A DNA stretch of 64,000 nucleotides. It comes from an uncultured Treponema sp. GTDB lineage: Bacteria; Spirochaetota; Spirochaetia; Treponematales; Treponemataceae. Position 1 is the first letter of the stretch. Each line of letters begins with the position of its first letter. A program made the position numbers and the translations under genes. Positions 18,186-27,900 of the stretch are shown in pieces. The notes below the pieces were generated by a model. It was not told where the DNA came from. It was given only the letters and a program-made list of their open reading frames with translations, and made no database searches. Where the stretch lies: positions 1 to 64,000 of the forward strand of contig ONET01000001.1 in assembly GCA_900316905.1 (NCBI GenBank), given 5' to 3'.

Positions 18186-18214
18186 TTGCTTTTGTCGGGC
18201 TTCTCTTGTAGATT
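18186..18214 (+). promoter_or_regulatory. Promoter of the DUF1848 gene (leaderless type)
   Basis: TTGCTT (18186-18191) and TAGATT (18209-18214) are 17 bp apart; seven bases separate the -10 box from ATG 18222. Confidence 0.55.
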
Positions 18215-18221
18215 AAAGAGC

Positions 18222-19169
18222 ATGATTTTGAACACCGGCCAGCGGACAGACATTCCCGCTTTTTTTTCAGAATGGTTTATGAACCGCGTCCGCGAAGGCT
18301 TTGTCATGGTCAGAAATCCTTACAACCAAAGCGCCGTGACCCGTTTTGAAATAAGGCCAGACCTTGTGGACTTGATCGGCTTTTGCACAAAAAATCCGGC
18401 GCCGATGCTGCCTCATGTCAAAGAGCTTGACGAGCGAGGCTTTGGACAGTTTTGGCATTTTACAATAACGCCTTACGGCCGCGACATAGAGCCGGGCGTT
18501 CCGGACAAGAGGGAATGTCTTGAACTTTTTAAAAGGCTTTCTGAACTTGTTGGAAAGGAACGAATCGCTTGGAGATACGACCCGATTTTCATAAGCGAAA
18601 AATATTCCTTTCAATTCCACTTGCGGGCCTTTGAAAAAATGGCGGATTCTCTATGCGGCTGGACGGACACTTGCGTCATAAGCTTTATCGACATGTTCCC
18701 AAAGGTCAGGCGGAATTTTCCTAAAGCGGCCGCCGTTGGCCAAGAAGATGCGGTGGAACTTGGAAAGCGTTTGATACAAATCGCTTTTGCCCGCGGAATC
18801 AAAATAAGGACTTGCGGCGAAGGGAAAATATTGGAGCCGTATGGAGCTGACGCTGGCGGATGCATGACACCCGCCATTTACGAGCGGGCGTTGGGCCAGC
18901 CGCTTTCTTTTCCGCGCTTTACGCCGTCACGCAAAGAATGCGCCTGCTATCTTTCTTGCGACATCGGCGCTTACTCTTCTTGCCGGCATTTTTGCCGTTA
19001 CTGCTACGCCAACAACGATTGGCGGGCGGTAAATAAAAACGCGGGCCTTCATGACCCGCGCTCGCCGTTTATAATTGGAAATTCCTTGCCCGGCGACATG
19101 GTTCACCAGGCGGAACAAAAAAGCTGGAAAGTCGCGCCGCCCAAAGAGGTTCAGCGCGAACTTTTTTAG
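18222..19169 (+). CDS. DUF1848 family protein
   Basis: The 315-residue protein opens [19 protein letters not shown], the typical start of DUF1848, and ends with a cysteine cluster [25 protein letters not shown], likely an iron-sulfur site. The middle reads like a TIM-barrel-type fold ([33 protein letters not shown]). The family is distantly reminiscent of radical SAM proteins but the reaction is unknown. I start at ATG 18222, seven bases after a -10 box; an upstream frame of 12 codons would include the promoter. It converges with the MCP gene, overlapping by four bases. Confidence 0.85.
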   Translation: MILNTGQRTDIPAFFSEWFMNRVREGFVMVRNPYNQSAVTRFEIRPDLVDLIGFCTKNPAPMLPHVKELDERGFGQFWHFTITPYGRDIEPGVPDKRECLELFKRLSELVGKERIAWRYDPIFISEKYSFQFHLRAFEKMADSLCGWTDTCVISFIDMFPKVRRNFPKAAAVGQEDAVELGKRLIQIAFARGIKIRTCGEGKILEPYGADAGGCMTPAIYERALGQPLSFPRFTPSRKECACYLSCDIGAYSSCRHFCRYCYANNDWRAVNKNAGLHDPRSPFIIGNSLPGDMVHQAEQKSWKVAPPKEVQRELF

Positions 19170-21250
19170 CTTTCAAATTGATCTACCTGCCGGCCGATTT
19201 CCACGATGGATTCTTCGACAATGGTGGAAATCTGAGAAAGCGCTGTTCCTGTGGAATTTATCTTTTCCGCGCTTTCGCTCATCTTGTCCATGCCGTCTTC
19301 CATGGCTTTTGTCTTTTCTTGGAGCGAACCGACCGCGTCCATGATAGAACGGCTTTCCAAAGACATCTTTTGCGAGGCCTGTTGGACTTGGGCGGCGCTT
19401 TCGTTCATGCCGCGAAGGGCTTCCGTGATTTGAGCCGAGCCGTCTTGCTGCTCGCTCATGGCTCCCTTTATTTGCTGAACAATGGAATCCGTTTCGCGGA
19501 TCTCGTTGGCAAGGTTGTCGTAGCTTTGAACGCCGCGCTGGGTGGCCGAAACCGCCGCCGCGATGTTTTCTTGGATGCGGCTCAATTGCTCGCCGATTGT
19601 CTTTGACTGGCTTGTTGAAGTTTCAGACAGCTTTCGTATTTCGTCGGCGACTACGGCAAAGCCCTTTCCGGCTTCGCCAGCGTGCGCGGCTTCGATGGCG
19701 GCGTTCATGGCCAGCAAATTGGTTTGCTCGGCGATGTTGGCGATGACAGTGTTGGCTTCGCTCAAAAGCTCGGACTGAGTCTCGATTTCGCCGATTTTTT
19801 CCTGCAGCTCGCTTTGCGTCTTGGAGCCGCTTTCCGCGTCCGAGCCGATTGTCTCAAACGAGCTGGCCATTTTGTCTACCGAGCGGTTTACCTCGGCGAT
19901 GTTGGCTATCATGCCTTCAACCGCGCCGGAAGCGCCGCGAACGGAAATGGTTTGGGATTCCACAAGGCGCTCAAGGGCGCGAATGTTTTCTATAACAGAT
20001 TCCATGTTGGAAAGCGTTTGCTCCACGCCGGAGGTTTGCGTCTTTAGGTTGGAGTTCATTCCTTCTATGCTTGAAAGAACCTGCGAAATCGCGTCCTGGG
20101 TGTCGCCTGTTCCGCTCTTGAGCGATTGGCCCGCCTGTTCCAAGGAGACCTTTGAATTTTTCATGCTTTCAATAATTCCGCTAAGACGCTGCGAGAATGT
20201 GTTGAAGCCGTTGGCCAAAAGCGACGCTTCCTTTGTGAAGAAGTCTGGGTACTTTTTTGAAAAGTCTCCGCGCGCGATGGCTTCGCAACCGTTGGCCATA
20301 AGCTTGAAGCTGTTTGACACTCGGTTTGAAAGAATCGCGTCGATTAAAACCATGACCACAAAAATAATCGCAAGTCCGGCCAAGACCATCAAAATCAATT
20401 TTATGTATTCGCCAGAAAAGTCCGTTATGGGGCCTTGAGTGATTATGAACCAGTCCGTGTTTTGGATTTGGCGGACGCCAAAGAACTTGTCTTTTTCGAT
20501 GAAGGCTTTGGCCGTTCCGTCAAGGTATGAAGCCTTTGTGTATGAAACAAAGGGCGCGCTGTCAAAATAGTTTTCGTTCATTATCGCGGAAGGATCGCTG
20601 TTGGTCAGGTAAAGGCCTTCGCGCGTGATGATGTTTATGCTGCTGTTCTTTGAAAGCTGAATGTTCTTGACGGCGTCTGAAAGCGAGTCCAAAACAATGT
20701 CAAAGGCCGAAACGCCGATAAGGTTTCCGTCGCGGTCAAGAACGTTGTAGCTTATCGTCACGATTATCTTTCCGGTGTTGACGTCGTTGAATGGCTCGGT
20801 GTAGCAAAGCTTGTTGCGGTTGTTTACGGCGTTCTTGTGCCATAGGCGCGACTGCATGTCAAAGTCGTCCGAGGCTTCCCAGCCGGAATGGGAAATCAAA
20901 GTTCCGCCATCCCAAATTTGTTCCGCCGTAGCGTAATACAAAAGCGTGTCGCCGGGAAGGTCCTTTCCCATGCTTTGAATCACGGCCTTAATCTGGTCGC
21001 GGTCTCCGTCAAGAGCGGGCACTACATTTGACAAGTTAAGCACCATATCATTGTATTGGCCCAAAATTCCGGAGATTTCCATGTCCAAAGTTTCCATCGT
21101 TTGGTTTACGGAAGTGGCCGTAGTTTTTTCCACGATGTGTTTCATGACGAACATGTATGAAACGCTTAAAAATAAAGTGACAATCAACATGGAACCAATG
21201 GTTCCAATCAGGAGCTCGCGTCTAAGCGACATATATCGTTTGTTTTTCAT
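19166..21250 (-). CDS. Methyl-accepting chemotaxis protein
   Basis: The 694-residue receptor has an N-terminal membrane segment (about residues 12-35), an extracytoplasmic Cache-type sensor domain (about 40-285, with [19 protein letters not shown] and [12 protein letters not shown]-like PAS folds), a second membrane segment (about 290-312, [19 protein letters not shown]), a HAMP domain, and a signalling domain with the conserved hairpin tip [34 protein letters not shown]. It would control CheA and the flagellar motor in response to a small ligand, which cannot be named. It is monocistronic and divergent from rubrerythrin. Confidence 0.95.
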   Translation of the reverse strand: MKNKRYMSLRRELLIGTIGSMLIVTLFLSVSYMFVMKHIVEKTTATSVNQTMETLDMEISGILGQYNDMVLNLSNVVPALDGDRDQIKAVIQSMGKDLPGDTLLYYATAEQIWDGGTLISHSGWEASDDFDMQSRLWHKNAVNNRNKLCYTEPFNDVNTGKIIVTISYNVLDRDGNLIGVSAFDIVLDSLSDAVKNIQLSKNSSINIITREGLYLTNSDPSAIMNENYFDSAPFVSYTKASYLDGTAKAFIEKDKFFGVRQIQNTDWFIITQGPITDFSGEYIKLILMVLAGLAIIFVVMVLIDAILSNRVSNSFKLMANGCEAIARGDFSKKYPDFFTKEASLLANGFNTFSQRLSGIIESMKNSKVSLEQAGQSLKSGTGDTQDAISQVLSSIEGMNSNLKTQTSGVEQTLSNMESVIENIRALERLVESQTISVRGASGAVEGMIANIAEVNRSVDKMASSFETIGSDAESGSKTQSELQEKIGEIETQSELLSEANTVIANIAEQTNLLAMNAAIEAAHAGEAGKGFAVVADEIRKLSETSTSQSKTIGEQLSRIQENIAAAVSATQRGVQSYDNLANEIRETDSIVQQIKGAMSEQQDGSAQITEALRGMNESAAQVQQASQKMSLESRSIMDAVGSLQEKTKAMEDGMDKMSESAEKINSTGTALSQISTIVEESIVEIGRQVDQFES

Positions 21251-21303
21251 AACTTACTATTATAATACAACGGATAAATTTTTTAAAGCGCGGAACGGCG
21301 CGC

Positions 21304-21332
21304 TTGCTTTATGCGGAATTGCGCAATATAAT
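21304..21332 (+). promoter_or_regulatory. Rubrerythrin promoter
   Basis: TTGCTT (21304-21309), 17 bp, TATAAT (21327-21332); about 39 bases to the ATG, with AGGAG as ribosome-binding site, so this gene has an ordinary leader unlike several neighbours. Confidence 0.7.
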
Positions 21333-21371
21333 TGAGCGGAAGGAAAATTCAACTTACACTAGGAGAACAAT

Positions 21372-21932
21372 ATGAGTAAGTACGCGGGAACGCAGACAGA
21401 GAAAAATTTGTTGGCCGCCTTTGCCGGAGAATCGCAGGCTCGCAACAAATATGTTTATTTTTCGCAGGTAGCCCAAAATGAAGGCCAGGACAAGGTGGCC
21501 AAAATTTTTGAAAAGACTGCCAACAACGAAGAGCAGCACGCCAAAATGTGGCTTAAGGAATTGGAGGGAATCAGCGACACGACTTCAAACCTTAAGGCCG
21601 CCGCCGACGGCGAAAACTTTGAATGGACCGACATGTACGAGGGCTTTGCCAAAACCGCCGAGGCGGAAGGCTTTGCCGACTTGGCCGCCAAGTTCCGCGC
21701 CGTGGCTCAAATCGAAAAGCGCCATGAAGACCGCTACCGCTCGCTTTTGAAGGACGAAGACACTTCCGAGCAAATCAAAAAAAGCGGCGTGAAGGTTTGG
21801 GAATGCCTTAAGTGCGGTCACATCGTAACAGGCGAAAAAGCCCCAGACTACTGCCCAACCTGCGGCGAATACAACCAGTACTTCGAAGTTCGCGAAGACA
21901 ACTACGACTTGATGATGACTTGGGGCAGATAA
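21372..21932 (+). CDS. rbr: Rubrerythrin
   Basis: The 186-residue protein has an N-terminal ferritin-like four-helix domain with diiron ligands ([43 protein letters not shown]) and a C-terminal rubredoxin domain with two CxxC pairs ([10 protein letters not shown] and [12 protein letters not shown]). Rubrerythrins reduce hydrogen peroxide in anaerobes, protecting iron-sulfur enzymes such as those encoded further along this window. Length and domain order are standard. It has its own promoter. Confidence 0.97.
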   Translation: MSKYAGTQTEKNLLAAFAGESQARNKYVYFSQVAQNEGQDKVAKIFEKTANNEEQHAKMWLKELEGISDTTSNLKAAADGENFEWTDMYEGFAKTAEAEGFADLAAKFRAVAQIEKRHEDRYRSLLKDEDTSEQIKKSGVKVWECLKCGHIVTGEKAPDYCPTCGEYNQYFEVREDNYDLMMTWGR

Positions 21933-21945
21933 ACAAAAGCGCCTC

Positions 21946-21974
21946 TTAACAGTTTTTTGAAAAACGCCGATAAT
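21946..21974 (+). promoter_or_regulatory. Promoter of the giant repeat protein (leaderless type)
   Basis: TTAACA (21946-21951), 17 bp, GATAAT (21969-21974), then six bases to the GTG start at 21981. CGCCGATAA (21965-21973) pairs with TTATCGGCG (about 22014-22022), which is followed by C and eight T inside the signal-peptide codons, so an attenuator-like hairpin could form over the start. Confidence 0.55.
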
Positions 21975-21980
21975 TGACAT

Positions 21981-24900
21981 GTGAAAAAATCTTTTCTTTT
22001 TTTTGCAGTCATTTTATCGGCGCTTTTTTTTGCCTTGCCTCTTTTTGCGGAAACCTATTATTGGGCGGGCGGCGGCGCGGACGCAAACTGGACAACTGTT
22101 GATAACTGGCGGACAGAAAGCGAAGCGGGAACTGTCGCTACGGCCTATCCAACAACTGGCGACACTGCCTTTATCGCGGGCGACTACACCGTAACGATTG
22201 ACGAAGACATAACGGTTGACGCTTTGAACATAAAAAAATCCGGCGCCGCGCAATTCGTTGGAACTGACTGGACGACAAAACTTACCGGAAGCAAAAAGCT
22301 CACGTTTGGCGCGATGGACTTTAACCGCGCGTCTTCCACCGGCGGCGTAATAGGAACGCTTGAAATCGACTGCGAGGCGGAGTGTACAGGAACCTTGTAC
22401 ACACATTCTGGCACAAAGCTTTTAATTGACGGCGGAAATAAACTTACAACAGCTACACTGACCCATTCCGCCACAAACTCAATTCCAAAAAGCTTAATAC
22501 AAGTTGACGGAACGCTCCAAGCCGGAACGATCGACTTGCAGGGCGGCGGGAACGTTGGTTGCAACGCGCTAAAAGTTTCTTCCGGCGCGACGGTGACCGC
22601 GACAAGCCTTACATGGAGCAACGCCGAAGCCTACTCAAACACTGAGTACCCAGCCATCGACAACGCGGGAACAATCACTCTTAGCGGAGACTTGACTCAA
22701 AAAGGACCTGCCACAAATTCAGGAACTATAGAAACAACTGGCGGCGACTTGAACTTTACAGGAACCGTCGCAAACACTGGAACGATCAGCGCGACGACAG
22801 GCGGCGTGACATTTGCCGGACCCGTCACTGGAGCGGGCGGAACGATTTCCACCACAACAGGAAACATAACGACAAACGCGGCCGCCGCGAGTAGCCTTGG
22901 AACAGTCCAAAGTTCCGGCGGAACGATTTCAAACTCAGGAAGCGGCGCGGCCACTATCGCCGATCTTCAAATGGGAGCCGACACTTCCGTCACAAACTCG
23001 ACGGGCGGCGCGCTTGCGATAACAAAACTTACAGGAAATCGCGCCGCCACTTTGACAGGCGGAACAAGCGCCATAACTGTTTCTTCCTTTGGCGGCGCGC
23101 CGACAATTGCAGTCGCCGCGGGTTCTTGCGCTTTGGGAACAGGAACAATCGCCGCGCTGACGGTGGACGCAAGCGCCGAGACGATGGTCGCCGGAAGCCT
23201 TACTGTCACAGGCGCGACTACAAACGCCGGAACGATTTCTGTTGGCGCAAACTCAATAACCTTTGCCGGAGCGGTTTCAAGCGCAAGCGGAACTGTCGCA
23301 ATGACAACCGGCGGCGTCACCGTAAGCGGCGCGGCGGCAAGCGCTTTTGGAACAGTTCAATGCGCGGGCGGCGCCTTCACCAATTCCGGAAGCGGCGCGA
23401 CAAGCGTGGCGGACTTTGCTATGAGCGGCAACAGCGTTGTCACCAATTCCGCAGGCGGAACTTTGACATTGACAAAGTTGTCGGGCGCCTACAACGCCAC
23501 GATAAAAAGCGTTTCAGCCGACAACGGAATAGCAGTCAACTCCTACGACGCCGCGACAAAAATCACCGTCGCCGCAAGCAGCAAAAACATACTTTTGGCA
23601 AGCGGAACGCTAGACAGGCTTGCGATAAGCGGCGGAGCCAAAGCCACGATTAGCGGCGACATGACGACGACAAGCGGCATAACAAACAACGGAACGCTGG
23701 CCACAAGCGCCGCCCTTTTAATAAACGGCGCGGTCACAAACGCGGGAACAATCGAAGCCGCCGCCAACGACATAACATTTAACGGAACGACGGCAAATGC
23801 AGGAACAATCAGCGCGACGACAGGCGCCGTGACATTTGCCGGCGCGATGACAGGCGCAAGCGGAACGATTTCCACCACAACAGGAAACATAACGACAAGC
23901 GCCGCGGCCGCGAGCAACCTTGGAACTATTCAAACGACAAGCGGAAGCCTGACAAATTCTGGAGCCGGAAATGTCGCCGTGGCGGATTTTGCGCCTGGAG
24001 CGGCTAGCAGCGTGACAAACACAGCGGCCGGCTCAATCGCGCTCGCAAAGATTACAAGCGCGGCCGCCACAAGCCTTTCGGGCGACATAAAAGCCGCGTC
24101 CTACTCTGACGGCCTTCCGATTATTGTAGACGCGGCCACAGGAACTTCCGCCAACAACGTGGAGTTGGGCGCGGGAAAGCCCGGCTCGATTGCGATTAAC
24201 GCTGGCGGAAAAGCGACAATTTCCGGCGACATTGAAACAAGCGGCGGCATAACAAACGCAGGAACGCTGGACGCCAGCGCCGCCAAAATTACAATGACAG
24301 GCGCGACTGCCGCGCTAACTGGCAACGCGACCGCAGCGAACACAAACATAAAAGATTTTGTATACGCTCCAACTGACACGACTGGAACGGGTCTTGCGGT
24401 CGCCGGCTCAAACACCTTCACAAATTTCACTTGCTCGACAGACGGCGCGAAAATCGCCGTCAACGCGGCCAACAATTTTGGAACATTCTCGGCGACAGGA
24501 TCTGGCTCAAACATAACGCTTTCCGGCGCAAACACAATCGGAACGCTTGGCGTGACAAGCGGCGGCGGAACGCTTGCGGTAAACGCGGCGCAAACTGTGA
24601 CAACGCTCGCGCTGGCTGGAACAAGCGGCTCGCCTCTTAACGTGACAGGCACAGGAAGCATAGCGCTCGATTCCAACCAAAACTCTGGCAACTATCTTAG
24701 CGTCGCCTACAACGGCGTTTCAATCGAAGGAAAGTTTTACAGCGCCAAAAATTCCACCTTTGACGCTGACCCTTGGTACGGCGAGCGAAATCATTGGATA
24801 TTGCTCAACAATTCGATGGGCTTTGTTTGGACCGGCGCGACAGACACAGATTGGGGAAAGCCGACAAACTGGAACTACAATTTGATTCCGGGAACCGCAA

Positions 24901-27900
24901 AGGAGCATTCCGGAGTCGAGACAAAAGCTTACCCTGTCAAAATTCCAGATTCACCAAGCGGCGCAAGATATCCAATAGCGGCCAAAAGTTATACAATAAA
25001 AGACTTGCAAATAGGAGAAACGCCTTTATCCTCCGCAAGCCTCACGCTAAACATTGGCGCAAGCGAATCTGACCGAGACATAAAGACAAGCGGAACGCTC
25101 ACAAACTACGGAACGATTTATTACACAGGAACTGACAGAATCACAAACGGAACGGCTTTCATCAATGACGCGGACATAGACCACAAAGGAACCGTTGAAT
25201 TTGCCAGCGCAAGCGGCGCGGCGGACTTGTCAATTCCAACCGCCGGCTACTACAACCTTACGATAAACGGAACTGGAACCTTTACCGCAAACGGCGCGCT
25301 TACCGTTGCAAACGCGCTCGCGGTAAACTCAGGCGACGTATACTTTAACAACGGAGCGGACGACACAACAACAAGCGCCGCGACAGCCGCATTCACAACG
25401 GCAGGAACAGTCTCGCTCGGAAACAGCGCGGGCGACAGTTTTACCGTCACTGGCGGAGCGCTCGCACTTCCCAACAGTTTGGGCGGGCTCACTCTTGCCG
25501 GAACAATCTCGGCCGGCGGAACTGGCGTCACGATAGGCCACAACGCGGTTCTTAACGCCAACACAAACTTCGCAAGCGACACAAAGACAAGCGGAAATGT
25601 CACGTTAAGCGGCTCGTTCACCGTCACAAACGCCACCGCCGCCACGCTAGACACAAGCGCGGGCGTTCTCACGCTCGAAAACGCAAACCTTGTTAACACA
25701 GGCGCTGTCACAGGCGGAAACATAAAATTCACAGGAACTACTGACCAAATCTTCACGCCGAACGAAGCTTCGACATACGACAGCGTGGCCATAGACAAGG
25801 CAAGCAACGGATCCGTCACAGTGGACAAAGCGATAACCTCAAAAAATCTTGCTATACATCAAGCAGCGGGCAAGAACGCGACCTTTGAAAAAAAAGCCAC
25901 CGTATCCGATAGTTTCAACGACACAAGCAACGTAGGAAATATTTTGTTCAACGCCGGCTGCGACTTCACTCCGGCCACGACATTCGCCACGACAGGAACG
26001 CTTACGCTTAACGGCGCGACAAACGCTTGCAATTTTACAGGCGGCTTGACCCACACCGCTGGTTCTACAAGCCTTTACGGAACGCTTAACACGGCAAACG
26101 CCGCGATCACTTTTGGCGCGACAACGCTCAACGACAACACGACGATTGGCGCAGGAAGCGGCGCCGTCACAATTCAGGGCGCGATGGAAACTTTAAACGG
26201 CTCACAATCGCTAGTCTCCAGCGGAACTGGCATGGTCATTTTTGTCGGAACTGTCGGAGCGAGCAACCCGCCTTCAAGAATCACAACGGCGGGCTCGGCC
26301 ACATTTAACGCCGCGACAAAAGTGAGCGGCCCGGTTGCGGTTACAGGCGACGGAGAATTTAACGCAGCGACGACTGTCGCCGGCGACATTGCGATTGACG
26401 GAAACGCCTCGATAAACGGCGTGACTGCAACGACAGGCTCCGGCAAAATCGCAATCGGCGGAAACGCCTCAATCGATGCCGCGACCGCAAGCGCCTCCAC
26501 AATCACAGTGAACGGAGCGACAAATGTCGGCGGCCCTTCCATAACAAGCGGCGGCTTGCAGCTTTACAAGGGCAACCTTACATTCAGCGCTCCGTGCGCC
26601 GTGACAGGAACGGTTCAAGCGGCGGCTGGAGTTATCACAAGCGGCGCGCATTCCGTGACATTCGCCAATGATCTTTGGCTTTACACAAGCGCGGCGGCGG
26701 CCTTGGGCGGAAGCGGCGGAAGCCTTTCGGTTGCCGGAAACCTTTACTTTGCCGGCGCGTCAAAAAACGCGGCCGTCGAATCAAATGTTACGGCTAAAAA
26801 TGTTTTGCTCTTGCACGGAACGGTTGACATAGGCTCTGCCGCGACGCTGGCTTCGTCAAGCGGTGACATGATTTTGCTTGGCGCCGACTACGACATTGAC
26901 GACGACAAATACGGAGCCGCCGCCTCGCAAGTGACAGGCCTTTTTGCCTACAAGCACGCTTCAAGAAAACGCGCCGCGTCATACACAGATCCATTCCCGA
27001 CATTATGCCCCGACGGAACTACGATTTCACAGCCTTGGTCGGGAGCCGTCACAACCAACGCGGGCGCGAAAATTTCCGCGGGGCAAAACTTTTACGCAAA
27101 CGGCCTTTCTTCTTTGGGAAGCGGCGCGTGGACGCTTTTGCTAAAGGACAACAATTTGCAAACCTCCGCCTTTGCCGAAATCTACAATTCGACAATCAGC
27201 AATTGTACTGCCAGCCCCATTGGCGGAAGCGGAACGGTTTATCTGGCGGCGGCGGAACACAACACGACGTCCGGCTGCTCGGCCAACATTGTCACAAGCC
27301 GCCCTGTAATCGCCCAAGCTTGGACGGTTTACGACGACGCGATTTACATTTCATTCAAGGATTCAAACGGCGCGGATATTTTTGTGGAAAATTCATGCAA
27401 CGAAATTTCCGCCGCGGCTTCACGCATCTTCAATTCCGTCGGAGGCTACGCGGCGACTTATACCGACGCGGATTGCCAACATTCCACAGACGGAGCGGGC
27501 GATTTAAAGGCCTTCTACATTAAGTCAAACAATAAATGGAAGACCGACGCAAGCGGAATAACGGCTGGCTCGGCCGAAAGCTCAAACCGCGCAGGCGACA
27601 ACTCATGCGCGACGATTCCTTACTTGAACCTTCCCAAGGCGCTGGACGCTGTTTACGAAACTTTGCGCGACTCAAGCAAAAACAGAATCGCGCATTATTA
27701 TTCTGCGTCGCCCGACATAAGCGCGGCCAGCACCGTGGCTGGAAAGACCTTTACCGCTGTCGTTGACAAGTGCGCGCCGGTATTGATTCAAGTTTTGACA
27801 GGCCAGGAATTGCATGGGGCTCCTGGCAGCCAAGCGCCTTACGACGCTCACAATTTTATAGAATTTGTTTACAGCGAGCCGGTGGACATAAGCGGCGGCG

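Larger units (their letters stand above)
17506..18221. other. Origin-proximal non-coding region (parS cluster, DnaA boxes, small RNA candidate)
   Basis: No convincing gene lies in these 716 bp. They hold, in order: a 41-bp AT-rich inverted repeat (17510-17550), a promoter-hairpin-terminator unit (17618-17729), four parS-like sites (17770-18059) interleaved with TTTTCCACA boxes at 17788-17796, 17808-17816, 17817-17825 (reverse) and 18088-18096, and the promoter of the DUF1848 gene. The boxes at 17808-17825 form a back-to-back palindrome. The combination suggests chromosome origin or segregation functions and could be a second part of the origin. Confidence 0.6.
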
